A DNA stretch of 64,000 bases from Luteolibacter sp. Y139 (GTDB lineage Bacteria; Verrucomicrobiota; Verrucomicrobiia; Verrucomicrobiales; Akkermansiaceae). The notes beneath the pieces are model-generated. The model was not told the DNA's origin, did no database searches, and saw only the letters and a program-made list of their open reading frames with translations. Positions within the stretch are counted from its first letter, which is position 1. Each line of letters begins with the position of its first letter. Location: the NCBI RefSeq assembly GCF_038066715.1, contig NZ_JBBUKT010000001.1:434001-498000 (forward strand), given 5' to 3'. Positions 26,018-35,058 of the stretch are shown here, piece after piece. The position numbers and the translations under genes are program-made.

Positions 26018-27465
26018 AGCGAGTGATGCAAAAAAGATGGGTCCGCATTCTGGTGCGGACGGCAGTAATCGGACTCACGCTGGTGGCTCTAACAACTGCC
26101 ATCTACAACTGGTGGGCAGCGGGCCAAAAGAAAGAAGCCATTGCCCGGGCACGCGCGGCCGGACTTCCCCTCACAGTGGAGGAGTTCACCGCCGGCATGC
26201 CCCCGGACGAGCAGAATTTCGCGCGGCGTGGCATCGTGGGAACCCTCGAGGACGAGTACGCCGTCCGATCCAATGGCGCAGTCGATCCGGCAAGTGCAAA
26301 GGGCCGCTTCCAGGCCGTGGGAGACTATGACGTCAAGCGTGCCTTGAATCGCAAACTCAAGGACAGGGACAAGCCCACGGACTTCTCCATGCTCCCGGAC
26401 GACGGCGCTTATGGAAAGACCCCCGGGTCGTTCCTGAAGGAGTTCGACCGGAGACACAGCGGTCTCATTGGCGAACTTCAGGCAAATCTCAATCTGCCGT
26501 ACAGCCGCCGTCGATTCGTGCCGGAAGGCTTCCGTGGCGGGGTCGCCTTGGTGGATTTGAACGAGGGCTTTGGCTTGGATTCACGGCGCTTTGTAGACGG
26601 CATGCTGCTTCGGGCGGAAGCCGCCCTCCTCACCGGTGATTCGGTGAAGGCCACCGAGAGCCTCGAGATGATAGCCCGCATGGCCGAGACAGTCGGTTCT
26701 CGCGGCACGATGGTTTCGGTCCTCGTCGAGTTCGTCTCGTTCCGCAGTATCCACAGGCCGCTCAAGCTAGGCATCCAAGGCCAGCAGTGGACAGCCAAGG
26801 ATCTGGAAAGAGTCTCCGCCGCGCTCTCGCGGTGCGACCTGCGGGATGCTGTGAAAAGGGGGATCGAAAGCGAGGTCCTGATGGCCCAGGTGTGGGAAGG
26901 ACTGAATGAGGATCGCAAGCGGTTTTCACCCAAGGAATTCAGCTACTCCTTCGGCGGTGACAATGCTCCGGTGACCGATTGGATCTTGGAAAAGGGCCGC
27001 ACGTTGATCCCGTCAGGCTTCTTCGACCAATGTGCCACCGGAGCGATCAACCGCGTCATCGAAGGCTCGGCCGTGGCCAAGCGACCGGAAACTCTCACCC
27101 AGTGGTGGAAGGAAGCCGAAAAGATGAGCCAAGCCTACGAGTCAAAGGGAAAGCTCGGCAGGCTGACGCATACCTTTCCGGGCGCAGCCGTGCTATTGAA
27201 ACGCGGCACCAACGCGCTGGTGAACGTGCAGCTCGACATCGCCGCGTGCGAGATCGAACGCTTCCGTTTGGAGCACGGGCACTACCCCGAATCCTTGGAC
27301 CAGCTTCCCAACCATGCGGGAATCGATCCACTCCACGGCACTCCCTTCCGCTATGAAAAGTCGGACCAGAGCTTCCACCTCTACTCCATCGGCCCCGATG
27401 GAGTGGACGACGGCGGCAAGGAAGAACAGGGGGCCCAGATCGATCAGAAAGACTGGATCTGGTAG
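26014..27465 (+). CDS. Membrane-anchored protein with pseudopilin-like C-terminus, ECF operon
   Basis: 483 residues starting at MKRVMQKRWVRILVRTAVIG, coupled by ATGA to the preceding gene. One N-terminal helix (~12-32) anchors a large, mainly helical exported domain. The last ~70 residues read IERFRLEHGHYPESLDQLP, DPLHGTPFRY and LYSIGPDGVDDGG, a pattern shared with the C-terminal domain of type II secretion pseudopilins (GspG), here at the end of a non-pilin protein. This tail is common in Planctomycetes/Verrucomicrobia proteins of unknown role. Its stop is 2 bases from the end of convergent folP. Confidence 0.68.
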   Translation: MKRVMQKRWVRILVRTAVIGLTLVALTTAIYNWWAAGQKKEAIARARAAGLPLTVEEFTAGMPPDEQNFARRGIVGTLEDEYAVRSNGAVDPASAKGRFQAVGDYDVKRALNRKLKDRDKPTDFSMLPDDGAYGKTPGSFLKEFDRRHSGLIGELQANLNLPYSRRRFVPEGFRGGVALVDLNEGFGLDSRRFVDGMLLRAEAALLTGDSVKATESLEMIARMAETVGSRGTMVSVLVEFVSFRSIHRPLKLGIQGQQWTAKDLERVSAALSRCDLRDAVKRGIESEVLMAQVWEGLNEDRKRFSPKEFSYSFGGDNAPVTDWILEKGRTLIPSGFFDQCATGAINRVIEGSAVAKRPETLTQWWKEAEKMSQAYESKGKLGRLTHTFPGAAVLLKRGTNALVNVQLDIAACEIERFRLEHGHYPESLDQLPNHAGIDPLHGTPFRYEKSDQSFHLYSIGPDGVDDGGKEEQGAQIDQKDWIW

Positions 27466-27466
27466 A

Positions 27467-28339
27467 TCACACCAGCGCCTCCAGCATCTTCACCGCCTGC
27501 CACGCCGCGCGCACATCGTGCACCCGCACCATCTGCGCGCCGCGACGCACGACAGCTGAAATGCAAGCGACCGTGCCGGCATCACGCTCCTTCGGTTCCG
27601 TGATGCCGAGCACATCGCCGATCACCGTCTTCCGACTCACCGGCACCAGCAGCGGTCGCTCGAAACGATTCAAGCGTTCCAGCTCCCGATACACCGTCAG
27701 GTTATCATCCCGCTGCTTCGCGAAATCGATGCCCGGATCCAGCACCAGCGCCTCCATCGCCAAACCTGCATCCACCGCCATCGCGATCTTCTCCTCGAAG
27801 AACTCCTCCATCGCCCCCATCACATCCTCCCACTGCTGGTGAAAGTGCGGCACCTTCGGCTCGCCCACCGAGTGCATGATCAGCAGCGACACCCCCGCTC
27901 CGGCGCAAAGCCGCGCATTCCGGTCATTCGGCAGCCCACCCATGTCGTTCACCAGCTCCACGTCCAGCGGCAGCACCGCCTCCACCACCTCCGGCCGCCA
28001 CGTATTCGCCGAAAGCACCGGCGGCCAAACCTGAGCATCATCCTTCGGCCTCGCCGTCGCGATCACCTCCGGCCACCGCACCAGAAACTCCCGGAACCGC
28101 CGCACCTCCTCCTCCACCGCCACCGCCGCCCGGTTCGTCCGCGCACTCTCCGCCCCCACGTCGATCACATCCGCCCCCTCCTCCGCCTGACGTTTCGCCT
28201 GCCCCAGCGCCGCCTCGATCTCCAGCGTCCCGTCCCCGGAAAACGAGTCATCGTTCACGTTCACGATCCCCATCACCAGCGGGCGGCGGGGAAATTCGAT
28301 CTCCCGGGCAGGCAGCTTCCAAATCACCGGCGGATTCAA
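27467..28339 (-). CDS. folP: Dihydropteroate synthase
   Basis: 290 residues. FolP joins p-aminobenzoate to 7,8-dihydropterin pyrophosphate in folate synthesis. TIM-barrel signatures: PLVMGIVNVNDDSFSGDG near the N-terminus, EEGADVIDVGAESAR, LVNDMGGL, MHSVGEP, LVLDPGIDFAKQ, VPVSRKTVIGD and the terminal VRVHDV. The usual NVTPDSFSDGG is here NVNDDSFSGDG, a modest departure that should keep the Asn ligand. Gene ends convergent to the ECF operon with no gap for a terminator. Confidence 0.92.
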   Translation of the reverse strand: MNPPVIWKLPAREIEFPRRPLVMGIVNVNDDSFSGDGTLEIEAALGQAKRQAEEGADVIDVGAESARTNRAAVAVEEEVRRFREFLVRWPEVIATARPKDDAQVWPPVLSANTWRPEVVEAVLPLDVELVNDMGGLPNDRNARLCAGAGVSLLIMHSVGEPKVPHFHQQWEDVMGAMEEFFEEKIAMAVDAGLAMEALVLDPGIDFAKQRDDNLTVYRELERLNRFERPLLVPVSRKTVIGDVLGITEPKERDAGTVACISAVVRRGAQMVRVHDVRAAWQAVKMLEALV

Positions 28340-28497
28340 GGCCGGGCGAATAAAAATCCCAATCCGAAATCGCAGCCATCCCCGCTCCCGCTGGCAGTTA
28401 CCGCGGAAACCGCTGTCACAGAAAAAGCGGAATCATACACAGTCAAACCTGTTTCATCATAGCTCCTGACGGCGGCTCATTTACTGTGGCCTGCAAC

Positions 28498-29394
28498 ATG
28501 AGCGTCACTTTTGGAGCCAGCACCTGGCTGTGGACTTCTCCCTTCTCCTCCGAGCAGGGCGATCTTCTCCGCAGCATCGCCAAACTCGGATTCGAGGCCG
28601 TCGAGCTCCCCATCGAGGACCCCGACCTCGTCGACGCCGCGAAGATCCGCCCCATCCTCGAGGAAACCGGCCTCACGCCCTACCTGTGCGGCGCCTTCGG
28701 CCCCGGCCGCGACCTGACGAATGCCGACGCCTCCGTCCGCGCCAATACCCGCGCCTACCTCTCCCGCCTGATGGACCTCGCCGAGGCCCTCGGCGTGCCC
28801 TTCATCGCCGGCCCGATGTATGCCCAGGTCGGCAAGGCCCGCCAGCTCTCCCCGGAAGACCGCCAGCGCGAGTGGGACCTCGCCGCCAGCGAACTCCGCA
28901 CCGTCGCCACCGAAGCCGGCAATCGCGGCCTCAAGCTCGCCATCGAGGCCATCAACCGCTTCGAGACCGACCTCGTCAATACCACCGCCGACACCATCCG
29001 CCTGGTCCGCTCCATCGATCACCCCGCCGCGAAGGCCATGATCGATACCTTCCACATGACCATCGAGGAAGCCGACATCGGCGACGCCATCCGCCACGCC
29101 GGCAGCGATCTCATCCACGTCCAGGTCAGCGAAAACCACCGCGGCGTCACCGGCACCGGCCTCACACCATGGCAGGACTTCCGCGATGCCCTGCGCGATA
29201 TCAACTACTCCGGAGCCGTCGTCATCGAGTCCTTCACCCCGGACAATCGCGACCTCGCCGGTGCGGTCTGCATCTGGAAGCGCTTCACCGCCACCCAGGA
29301 CGAGTTCGCCTCCCGCGGCCTCGCCTTCATGCGCGATCTGTTCGACCAGCCTGCCACGAAAACTCCTTCCCTCGCAGCAGCCCACGCCTCTTGA
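28498..29394 (+). CDS. Sugar phosphate isomerase/epimerase (AP-endonuclease-2-like TIM barrel)
   Basis: 298 residues from ATG 28498. Xylose-isomerase-like TIM barrel: FEAVELPIEDPDLVD, AIEAINRFETDLVNTTADTIRLV (metal Glu), MIDTFHMTIEEADIGDAI (Asp, His), LIHVQVSENHRG (His) and AVVIESFTP (second metal Glu). The pattern matches ketose 3-epimerases (tagatose/psicose type). It is followed 24 bases later by a Gfo/Idh/MocA dehydrogenase, a usual pair for uncommon sugar or inositol catabolism. Substrate undetermined. Confidence 0.87.
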   Translation: MSVTFGASTWLWTSPFSSEQGDLLRSIAKLGFEAVELPIEDPDLVDAAKIRPILEETGLTPYLCGAFGPGRDLTNADASVRANTRAYLSRLMDLAEALGVPFIAGPMYAQVGKARQLSPEDRQREWDLAASELRTVATEAGNRGLKLAIEAINRFETDLVNTTADTIRLVRSIDHPAAKAMIDTFHMTIEEADIGDAIRHAGSDLIHVQVSENHRGVTGTGLTPWQDFRDALRDINYSGAVVIESFTPDNRDLAGAVCIWKRFTATQDEFASRGLAFMRDLFDQPATKTPSLAAAHAS

Positions 29395-29418
29395 TAGAGG
29401 TCCCCTTTCTCCAAATCC

Positions 29419-30543
29419 ATGAGTGATATCAACATTGCCATCGTCGGACTCGGTTTCGGCGCTGAATTCATCCCGATCTATCAGCGCCTGAAGGGCGTGA
29501 ACCTGTACGCCATCTGCCAGCGCACCCAATCGAAGCTGGATGAAGTCGGCGACAAGTTCGGGATCGCCAAGCGCTACACCTCCTACGACGACCTTCTCGC
29601 CGATCCGGACGTCCACGCCGTCCACATCAACTCTCCCATCCCCGACCACGCCGAGCAATCGATCAAGGCGCTCAAGGCTGGCAAGCACGTCGCTTGCACC
29701 GTGCCGATGGCCACCAGCGTCGAGGACTGCAAGAAGATCGTCGACCTCGTGAAGGAGACCGGCCTGAAGTACATGATGATGGAAACCGTGGTCTACGCCC
29801 GCGAGTTCCTCTTCATGAAGGAGCTCTACGACAAGGGCGAGCTCGGCAAGATCCAGTTCATCAAGGCCTCCCACCAGCAGGACATGGACGGCTGGCCGGG
29901 CTACTGGCCGGGCCTCCCGCCGATGCACTACGCCACCCACTGCGTCGGCCCGGCTCTCGGCCTCATGCGCTCGGAAGCGGAATACGTTTCCTGCTTCGGC
30001 TCCGGCACCATCCGCGAGGAAATGCACGGCTGCTACGGCTCGCCCTTCGCCGTCGAGACCACGCACGTGAAGTTCAAGGACAGCGACGTCTCCGCTCACA
30101 TCTACCGTTCCCTCTTCGACGTCGCGCGCCAATACCGCGAATCCATCGAAGTCTACGGCACCAAGAAGGCCGTCGAGTGGCCGCTCATCGAGCACGATCC
30201 CCTCGTCGTCCACACCGCCAAGCTCCCCGAGCCCGAGATCCCCTCGCCCGTCGAGACCCCGGATTTCGCCCACTACCTGCCGGAGGAAATCCAACTCTTC
30301 ACCAAAGGCGGCGTCTACGGCGGCGACACCGGCGAAGACCACCTCTCCTTCACCCAAGGCGCCGGCCACGGCGGCAGCCACCCGCACCTCGTCTGGCAGT
30401 TCGTCAAGATGCTCCAGAGCGGCGTGGATTCCTACCCCAACGCCGTCGAAAGCGCGAACATCACCTGCACCGGCATCCTCGCCCACGAGTCCGCCCTCAA
30501 AGGCGGCGAACTCATCCGCCTGCCGGAGTGGACGCACCGCTGA
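29419..30543 (+). CDS. Gfo/Idh/MocA family NAD(P)-dependent oxidoreductase
   Basis: 374 residues. N-terminal Rossmann fold IAIVGLGFGAEFIPIYQRL (GxGxxG-like), HINSPIPDHAEQSIKALKAGKHV, then the CTVPMATSVEDC segment at the place of the usual EKP motif, where Lys is absent (VPM in place of EKP). C-terminal alpha/beta domain includes MHYATHCVGPALGL with the catalytic His. The missing EKP Lys is common in some subfamilies but worth noting. Likely cotranscribed with the isomerase; ends at a strong terminator. Confidence 0.87.
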   Translation: MSDINIAIVGLGFGAEFIPIYQRLKGVNLYAICQRTQSKLDEVGDKFGIAKRYTSYDDLLADPDVHAVHINSPIPDHAEQSIKALKAGKHVACTVPMATSVEDCKKIVDLVKETGLKYMMMETVVYAREFLFMKELYDKGELGKIQFIKASHQQDMDGWPGYWPGLPPMHYATHCVGPALGLMRSEAEYVSCFGSGTIREEMHGCYGSPFAVETTHVKFKDSDVSAHIYRSLFDVARQYRESIEVYGTKKAVEWPLIEHDPLVVHTAKLPEPEIPSPVETPDFAHYLPEEIQLFTKGGVYGGDTGEDHLSFTQGAGHGGSHPHLVWQFVKMLQSGVDSYPNAVESANITCTGILAHESALKGGELIRLPEWTHR

Positions 30544-30579
30544 GCTTACAAGCTTTCCAGGCAACTACGCATCAAAGGA

Positions 30580-30607
30580 AGGCACCCCGGAAACGGGGTG
30601 CCTTTCT
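30580..30607 (+). terminator. Intrinsic terminator after the oxidoreductase
   Basis: A 10-bp perfect stem (AGGCACCCCG / CGGGGTGCCT) with a GAAA tetraloop is followed by TTCTCC, 37 bases after the stop codon. It also reads as a stem on the minus strand, downstream of the convergent SUKH gene. Confidence 0.8.
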
Positions 30608-30635
30608 CCGTTTCGAGCCAAGGTTCGAATCATCG

Positions 30636-31049
30636 CTATCCTGCTTTCATTCCCAAAAGCAGATTTATCAGGGCTTCATCAAGAGTGACACCGACCTTCT
30701 CGAGTTCATCGAAGTAATAATACACGGATCCCAGCTCATCGATCAGCAAATGAGCGTGCCCGTTATCGATCTCGCCCAGTGGATAGAGTCGGAGTCCATC
30801 GTCGGTTTGAGAGACATGCGGGGCCAAGCCTTCTGCGGCGTCCGGCTCAAATTGGATATTGCTTCGAGCAAGATCCCTTCCCGGCCCGCTGGAACCGACA
30901 TGCAGTCCGCCGAATTCCTCCAACGCCTTTCTCGCCCACGGGAAGATCGAGTAGTCATTGGGAAGCTCCACAGGAAGCTCCGAGCGCCCTGGATACCATC
31001 CTGCCTCCCGCAACATCGCTTCAACCTCCGAAGGAAAGCGCTCTTTCAT
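30636..31049 (-). CDS. SUKH-3-like immunity protein (orphan)
   Basis: 137 residues. The N-terminal PSEVEAMLREAGWYPGRSELPVELP matches the start of SUKH-3 proteins (V-x-x-x-L-x-x-A-G-W-x-P-G-R), followed by the helix AEEFGGLHV-like segment (RKALEEFGGLHV), a central beta region, and VYYYFDELEKVGVTLDEALINLLLG at the end. SUKH proteins protect against contact-dependent or polymorphic toxin effectors. No toxin, Rhs or VgrG gene lies nearby, so it is either an orphan immunity gene or serves in self-defence from neighbours. Confidence 0.72.
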   Translation of the reverse strand: MKERFPSEVEAMLREAGWYPGRSELPVELPNDYSIFPWARKALEEFGGLHVGSSGPGRDLARSNIQFEPDAAEGLAPHVSQTDDGLRLYPLGEIDNGHAHLLIDELGSVYYYFDELEKVGVTLDEALINLLLGMKAG

Positions 31050-31102
31050 CGTTTCCCATTTCTCACCTCATTACGAGGCCTCAATCAAGCACCGAAGAAA
31101 AG

Positions 31103-31711
31103 TCACTTGTAATGGCCCTCTTTCCGCATCGCCGCCTGCACCAGCGCCTTCACCGCCCAGCTCTTCGCCTTCCGAGCGGTCCTCTCATCGATCCGCAGCA
31201 CATCCCGAGCAACGATCATCGACTCGGTCCCGAAGATCATCGCGAGCGCGATGCACAGCTTCTCGTACTCCGCATCGCTGAAGCGCGCGCGAGCAGGCTC
31301 CAACGCCGCCTCGATCAACGGCAGCCGCCGGTTCTGCCGTTGCGGCAAGGCATCATCGCTCAAATCCCGCCCGATCGAACGCGCGAGGAAAAGCCGCAAC
31401 TCCGCCTCGTTCTCGAACACCATCTTGTGCATCGAAGCCTCCGCCTTGTCGATCCGCGCCACCGGATCAGTGGAGCGGTCACGGGCAAAAACCTCTGCAG
31501 GATCACTCACCGCCTCATCCACCGCCACCTCTAACAGCAACGCCTCCACATTCTTGAAATAGCGATAGGCCGTTGCTCGCGAGATCAGCGCCTCCTTCGC
31601 CACCTCATCCATCGTCGGCCTCACGCCTTGCTTGAGCAGACGCCCGGCAGCGAGCAGCAGATCCTTGCGGGTCCGCAGCTCCTGATTGCTGGGTTTACGA
31701 TCCACGCTCAC
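31103..31711 (-). CDS. TetR-family transcriptional regulator
   Basis: 202 residues using the GTG at 31711, which overlaps the preceding stop as GTGA and so gives translational coupling; no in-frame ATG lies between the conserved domain and upstream gene. The N-terminal HTH reads LLAAGRLLKQGVRPTMDEVAKEALISRATAYRYFKNVEALLLEV, typical of TetR. The C-terminal ligand domain is divergent. It is cotranscribed with the SnoaL-like gene, and its probable operator is the palindrome at 32178-32199, so it likely represses its own operon. Confidence 0.88.
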   Translation of the reverse strand: MSVDRKPSNQELRTRKDLLLAAGRLLKQGVRPTMDEVAKEALISRATAYRYFKNVEALLLEVAVDEAVSDPAEVFARDRSTDPVARIDKAEASMHKMVFENEAELRLFLARSIGRDLSDDALPQRQNRRLPLIEAALEPARARFSDAEYEKLCIALAMIFGTESMIVARDVLRIDERTARKAKSWAVKALVQAAMRKEGHYK

Positions 31712-32133
31712 GAGTCCTGGGGAAGCTGTTGGAGAATCGAGGCCAAATCGAGCCACACCTGCTCCTTCTTAATATCACCGTCGTCAGTGAACTCGACCAC
31801 ATGCAGCAACCGGAAAGCGAGCGGACGATTCCTTCCCTCCAAGCCAAACGGCCTGCCCGGCGCACGCCCCTCCCATCGCGACTCATCCATCATGAAGTTG
31901 TCGCCATACAGCCGCTGCACCGGCGTCACCGTGCTCTCCGATAGATCCGTGAAAAGCGTCTCATAAAAACCCCGCGCACCCTCGCGCCCATGGGTGGGGC
32001 CACTCGGCCAGCCCACGATATCGTGCACGGCATCGTGCGCCAGCGTGGCCAGCACGCCTTCCACATCGTCGTTTTTCTCAAAGGCGAAGTGCTCGTCGAT
32101 CTTCGCGTCCATCTGCTGCGGAGTCAGTTTCAT
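31708..32133 (-). CDS. SnoaL-like/NTF2-fold protein controlled by the adjacent TetR
   Basis: 141 residues from ATG 32133. The cone-shaped NTF2 fold is suggested by HFAFEKNDDVEGVLATLAHDAVHDIVGWPSG, GREGARGFYETLFTDL, and RLLHVVEFTDDGDIKKEQVWLD. Members include polyketide cyclases, isomerases and hydrolases; the substrate cannot be read from sequence. It is the first gene of a two-gene operon with TetR, whose likely ligand is a small hydrophobic compound linked to this enzyme. Confidence 0.75.
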   Translation of the reverse strand: MKLTPQQMDAKIDEHFAFEKNDDVEGVLATLAHDAVHDIVGWPSGPTHGREGARGFYETLFTDLSESTVTPVQRLYGDNFMMDESRWEGRAPGRPFGLEGRNRPLAFRLLHVVEFTDDGDIKKEQVWLDLASILQQLPQDS

Positions 32134-32173
32134 GGAACTATTCTCAGGAGGGTTGGGAACCAGAGATGCGGGA

Positions 32174-32202
32174 ATCAAAATGAGACATTTGTCTCATTTC
32201 AA
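32174..32202 (-). promoter_or_regulatory. Promoter and overlapping TetR operator palindrome
   Basis: On the minus strand: -35 TTGAAA (32202-32197), 17-base spacer, -10 TTTGAT (32179-32174). The spacer is occupied by a perfect palindrome, AAATGAGACA-TT-TGTCTCATTT on the plus strand (32178-32199, 10-base arms), which also overlaps both boxes. A TetR dimer bound here would block RNA polymerase. The expected transcript start lies ~35 bases before the SnoaL-like ATG. Confidence 0.72.
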
Positions 32203-32245
32203 GAAAAAAGACGCACGCCTCCCCCGAAGCCGGGCAACCACCCCT

Positions 32246-34213
32246 TCACTTGAGATATCCCCGCACCACCTCCACGCAGCGCTCCGGATCGGTCCGCCAT
32301 TCGTGAATCCCCAGCGGCACCATCCCCAAGCCCGCACGCTGAAGCAGCAGCTGCTCCCGCAGCCCCACCCTCTCCCCAGCCCGGCCACGCTGACCCACCA
32401 CATCGATCGCCAGACGCTTCCCTCCTCCATCGACTAACAGATCCACCGCAATCCCACCGACCGAGCGCCCGCTTTCACAACTCCACCCTTCCTTCCTCAA
32501 ACGGTCACCCACCTCCGTCACCCATCGGCACGCCGGATCCTCCACCGCCAAGCGATGATCCCGCTCCAGCGACGCCAGCCAACCCGCCAGCAACGAATCC
32601 CCAGGCAAGCGATCACGAGTCACGGAATGAAAAACCACCACCCGGTCCCGCGCACGAGTGATCGAAACATTGAAAACATCCTCCCTCTCCAGAAAGCGCC
32701 TGGTCGCCGCCGGACAATCATCACACACCGCCAGCGACAGCACCATCACGTCCCGCTCATCCCCTTGGAAACCGTGCGCGGTCGCAGCAACCAATTCATG
32801 ATCGCTCACCAGCGACGCCAGGGTTTCGCGGCCAATGATCTCAGACACCACATTCTCGAACGCATCCACCTGCGCACGGAATGGTGACAAAAACCCGATG
32901 CTTCCCTTCGTGCCTGCACGCTGCTGCTCCCCATACCATTCGCGCAAGAAGGCCGCCACCTGCTCCAACTCGCGCCGGTTCACCCCGCTTGCATCGCGAC
33001 TCCCTTCAACGTGCTGCAAAACCGCAGCCACTGCCGTCGGCTCTTCACTCGGCAACTCCCGCATCAGCCTCAGCTTGCTCCGATAGAAAGTATCATTGCT
33101 GAAGGCGATCAACTCCGGCCGCGAACGAAAATGCTCGCACAAGAAATGCACCGCGTCGCTCGCATCCATCGCCGCATCGATCAACGACACATCGCGGAAA
33201 TGAAAACGCACCCGGTCCTTCTCCGAAATCGCATGCCTCTCGCACAAGTCCACCAACCGATGATTCGGCAGGAACGAAACCGTCCGCAGTTGCTTCGGAT
33301 CCCCCGCGATCAACGCCCGCTTTCCACGATGCAAAGCAGGGATCGCCGAAGCCAGATCGCACTGGCTCGCCTCATCCATCACCACCAGCGGAAACAGTCC
33401 CTCCTGCAACGGCAGCACCCGGTGAACATCATCCGACTCCACGATCCAGATCGGAAAAATCGACAACAGCGTCCCCGCATCAATCGCCGCCAACTCTTTC
33501 TCCCACGCTCCACTCGCCTTCCGCTTCAGCGCCATCCGATACTTCTTTAGGACACCCCGGGTCCACTGTTCGCGAAGCAACTCCTCCAGCCGCCGCGCAT
33601 GCACCTCTGCCAGATGCTCTTTCGCCTCCCGCATCCGCTCGCGCTGCAACTCCACTAGTCGCTTCGCCACCTCCATCAGCAGCGGCGTCGATTCCCCCGG
33701 CCGATCCCACCACTGCCCAAGCAGGTGCCACCAACGCGGCTCACCTTCCGGATCGAACCACTTCCCGCTCCGCATCGCCGCGGCCAACTGCCCCTCAAAC
33801 TCCCGGACCTCCTTGCCGAGAATCTTCGTCGCCCGCTTCAAGTCACTCTTCCGGGCCGCCCCATCGTTCTCATACGCCCGCGAAAGCAACAGATCGATGT
33901 GATCCCTCAACTTCCCCACCGCCTGCTTGCTCCCCGTCCTCAACGTGAGCAAGTCAGTCCCTGCCAATCGCTCAACTGCCTTCGCCATCACATCCGAAGC
34001 CTTCGGGCTCCGGCAAACCACCAGCACCGCCTCACCCCGAGCCGCATGCTCGATCGCCGCTGCAGCCAGCGTGAACGTCTTCCCCGTCCCCGGCGGCCCA
34101 TGGCACACTGTTAGAGTCTCCCGCGACGCAGCCTCTAACAACTGCTCCTGCGCCGCCGCCAGAATCGCCGGGCACACAATCCGTTCGACACTCCACCGCC
34201 TTAGCCCGCCCCC
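32246..34213 (-). pseudogene. Helicase-nuclease, 3' part after frameshift (SF1 helicase core + PD-(D/E)XK-like domain)
   Basis: The open frame runs from ~34213 to the stop at 32246 and is the continuation of the fragment at 34032-34904 in a shifted frame. It carries Walker A (CHGPPGTGKTFTLAAAA), Walker B VVMDEASQCDLASAIPAL, the RALIAGDPKQLRTVSF motif III, TAHGFQGDERDVMVLSLA (motif V) and SITRARDRVVVF (motif VI), as in UPF1-like superfamily 1 helicases. The last ~90 residues (AVDLLVDGGGKRLAIDVVG, then REQLLLQRAGLGMVPLGIHEW) resemble Vsr/MTES_1575-type endonucleases, with D-x(n)-D/E-x-V active-site spacing. Without the shift the full protein would be about 885 residues. Confidence 0.75.
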
Positions 34214-34904
34214 TAACAGCCTCCCCGCCGAACAACCCCTCCAGCACCGCCCCGGGCATCTCGATCCGCGAAATCTCATCGAGCACCCCGCGCACATTCG
34301 GCGAACGCTCTGCCAACAACAGCGCACTCGCCGCATGCAGCCGCAGCCCCTCCTCCTCCGCATCCGCATCCGCCTTCAAGTCACCCGACTTCGCCAGGTC
34401 TTCCGAAAGCACCTCCGGCCCGATGTCCGGCCGCACCGCCCGGATCGCCCGCGCCGCCGTGAAAACCGCCCCACCCGAATCCAGCACCGCATCCACCCGC
34501 GGGGACCACTCATTCTCCCAACCATCCGTCAGCCCCAGCAAATCGATCACCGCCGGATTGAACCGCCACCCCCGCGCCTCGATCTCAAACGTCCCGCCCG
34601 ACCGCGCCGCCTCATCCACCGGAAACAACAGCACCGGCGCCACCAACTTCCTCCCCGCCACCGAGCCCGTCAAAAACAGCGTCCCGAAATGCAGCCCGCA
34701 CTCGCGCCGATAAAGCGCCGCCTTGCCCGCAATCTCCTCCGCCTGCGTGGGTGACAGATCCGCCATCCACGTCGGCACGCCCGTCGTCGAATCCTTGCCG
34801 CTGAGAAAACTGCGCGCCTTCACCGAGCTCGCGAAGGCATTCGTGATCCCCCGCCCCGAACGTTCCTCCGCCAGACAGTCCCGCAGCCACCGCAGGACGG
34901 CCAT
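34032..34904 (-). pseudogene. Helicase-nuclease, 5' part (DUF4011-like N-terminal domain) before frameshift
   Basis: Starts at ATG 34904 (MAVLRWLRDCLAEERSG). Residues ~60-180 (GTLFLTGSVAGRKLVAPVLLFPVDE, then GWRFNPAVIDLLGLTDGW) resemble the DUF4011-type domain found in front of SF1 helicases. The sense frame ends near LEGLFGGEAVRG; after this the reading becomes Cys/Gly-rich nonsense and stops at 34032. Removing one base from the C5 run at 34209-34213 (plus strand) joins it to the helicase core as GEAVRGGLRRWSVERIVCPA, a smooth transition. Could be an inactive gene, an assembly error, or phase variation. Confidence 0.7.
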
Positions 34905-35058
34905 GGTGCCGCCATCATTCCCCGCCGCGCGCTCCTCAGTCACCCCTCTTTGAAATCCCACCCGGGCAGTACATGGCAATCCCGAAGGGAATAAGATGCT
35001 CCGGCCCCCAAAGCTGATTTCCTTTGTGCCACCGTCGGATCTGCCTAGCTTGGCCACG

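Noticed and set aside
28477..30564. 695-codon open frame opposite the isomerase/oxidoreductase pair
   Set aside because: Shadow frame: covers two clear genes, low-complexity Gly/Val/Asp composition.
30620..30640. tRNA T-loop-like GGTTCGAATC
   Set aside because: No acceptor stem, D-arm or anticodon arm can be formed in the ~90 bases around it, and the T-arm stem does not pair.
34200..34220. Programmed ribosomal frameshift in the helicase
   Set aside because: Joining the frames needs a +1 shift at a G-run with no slippery heptamer or downstream structure that I can see; a simple indel is more likely.
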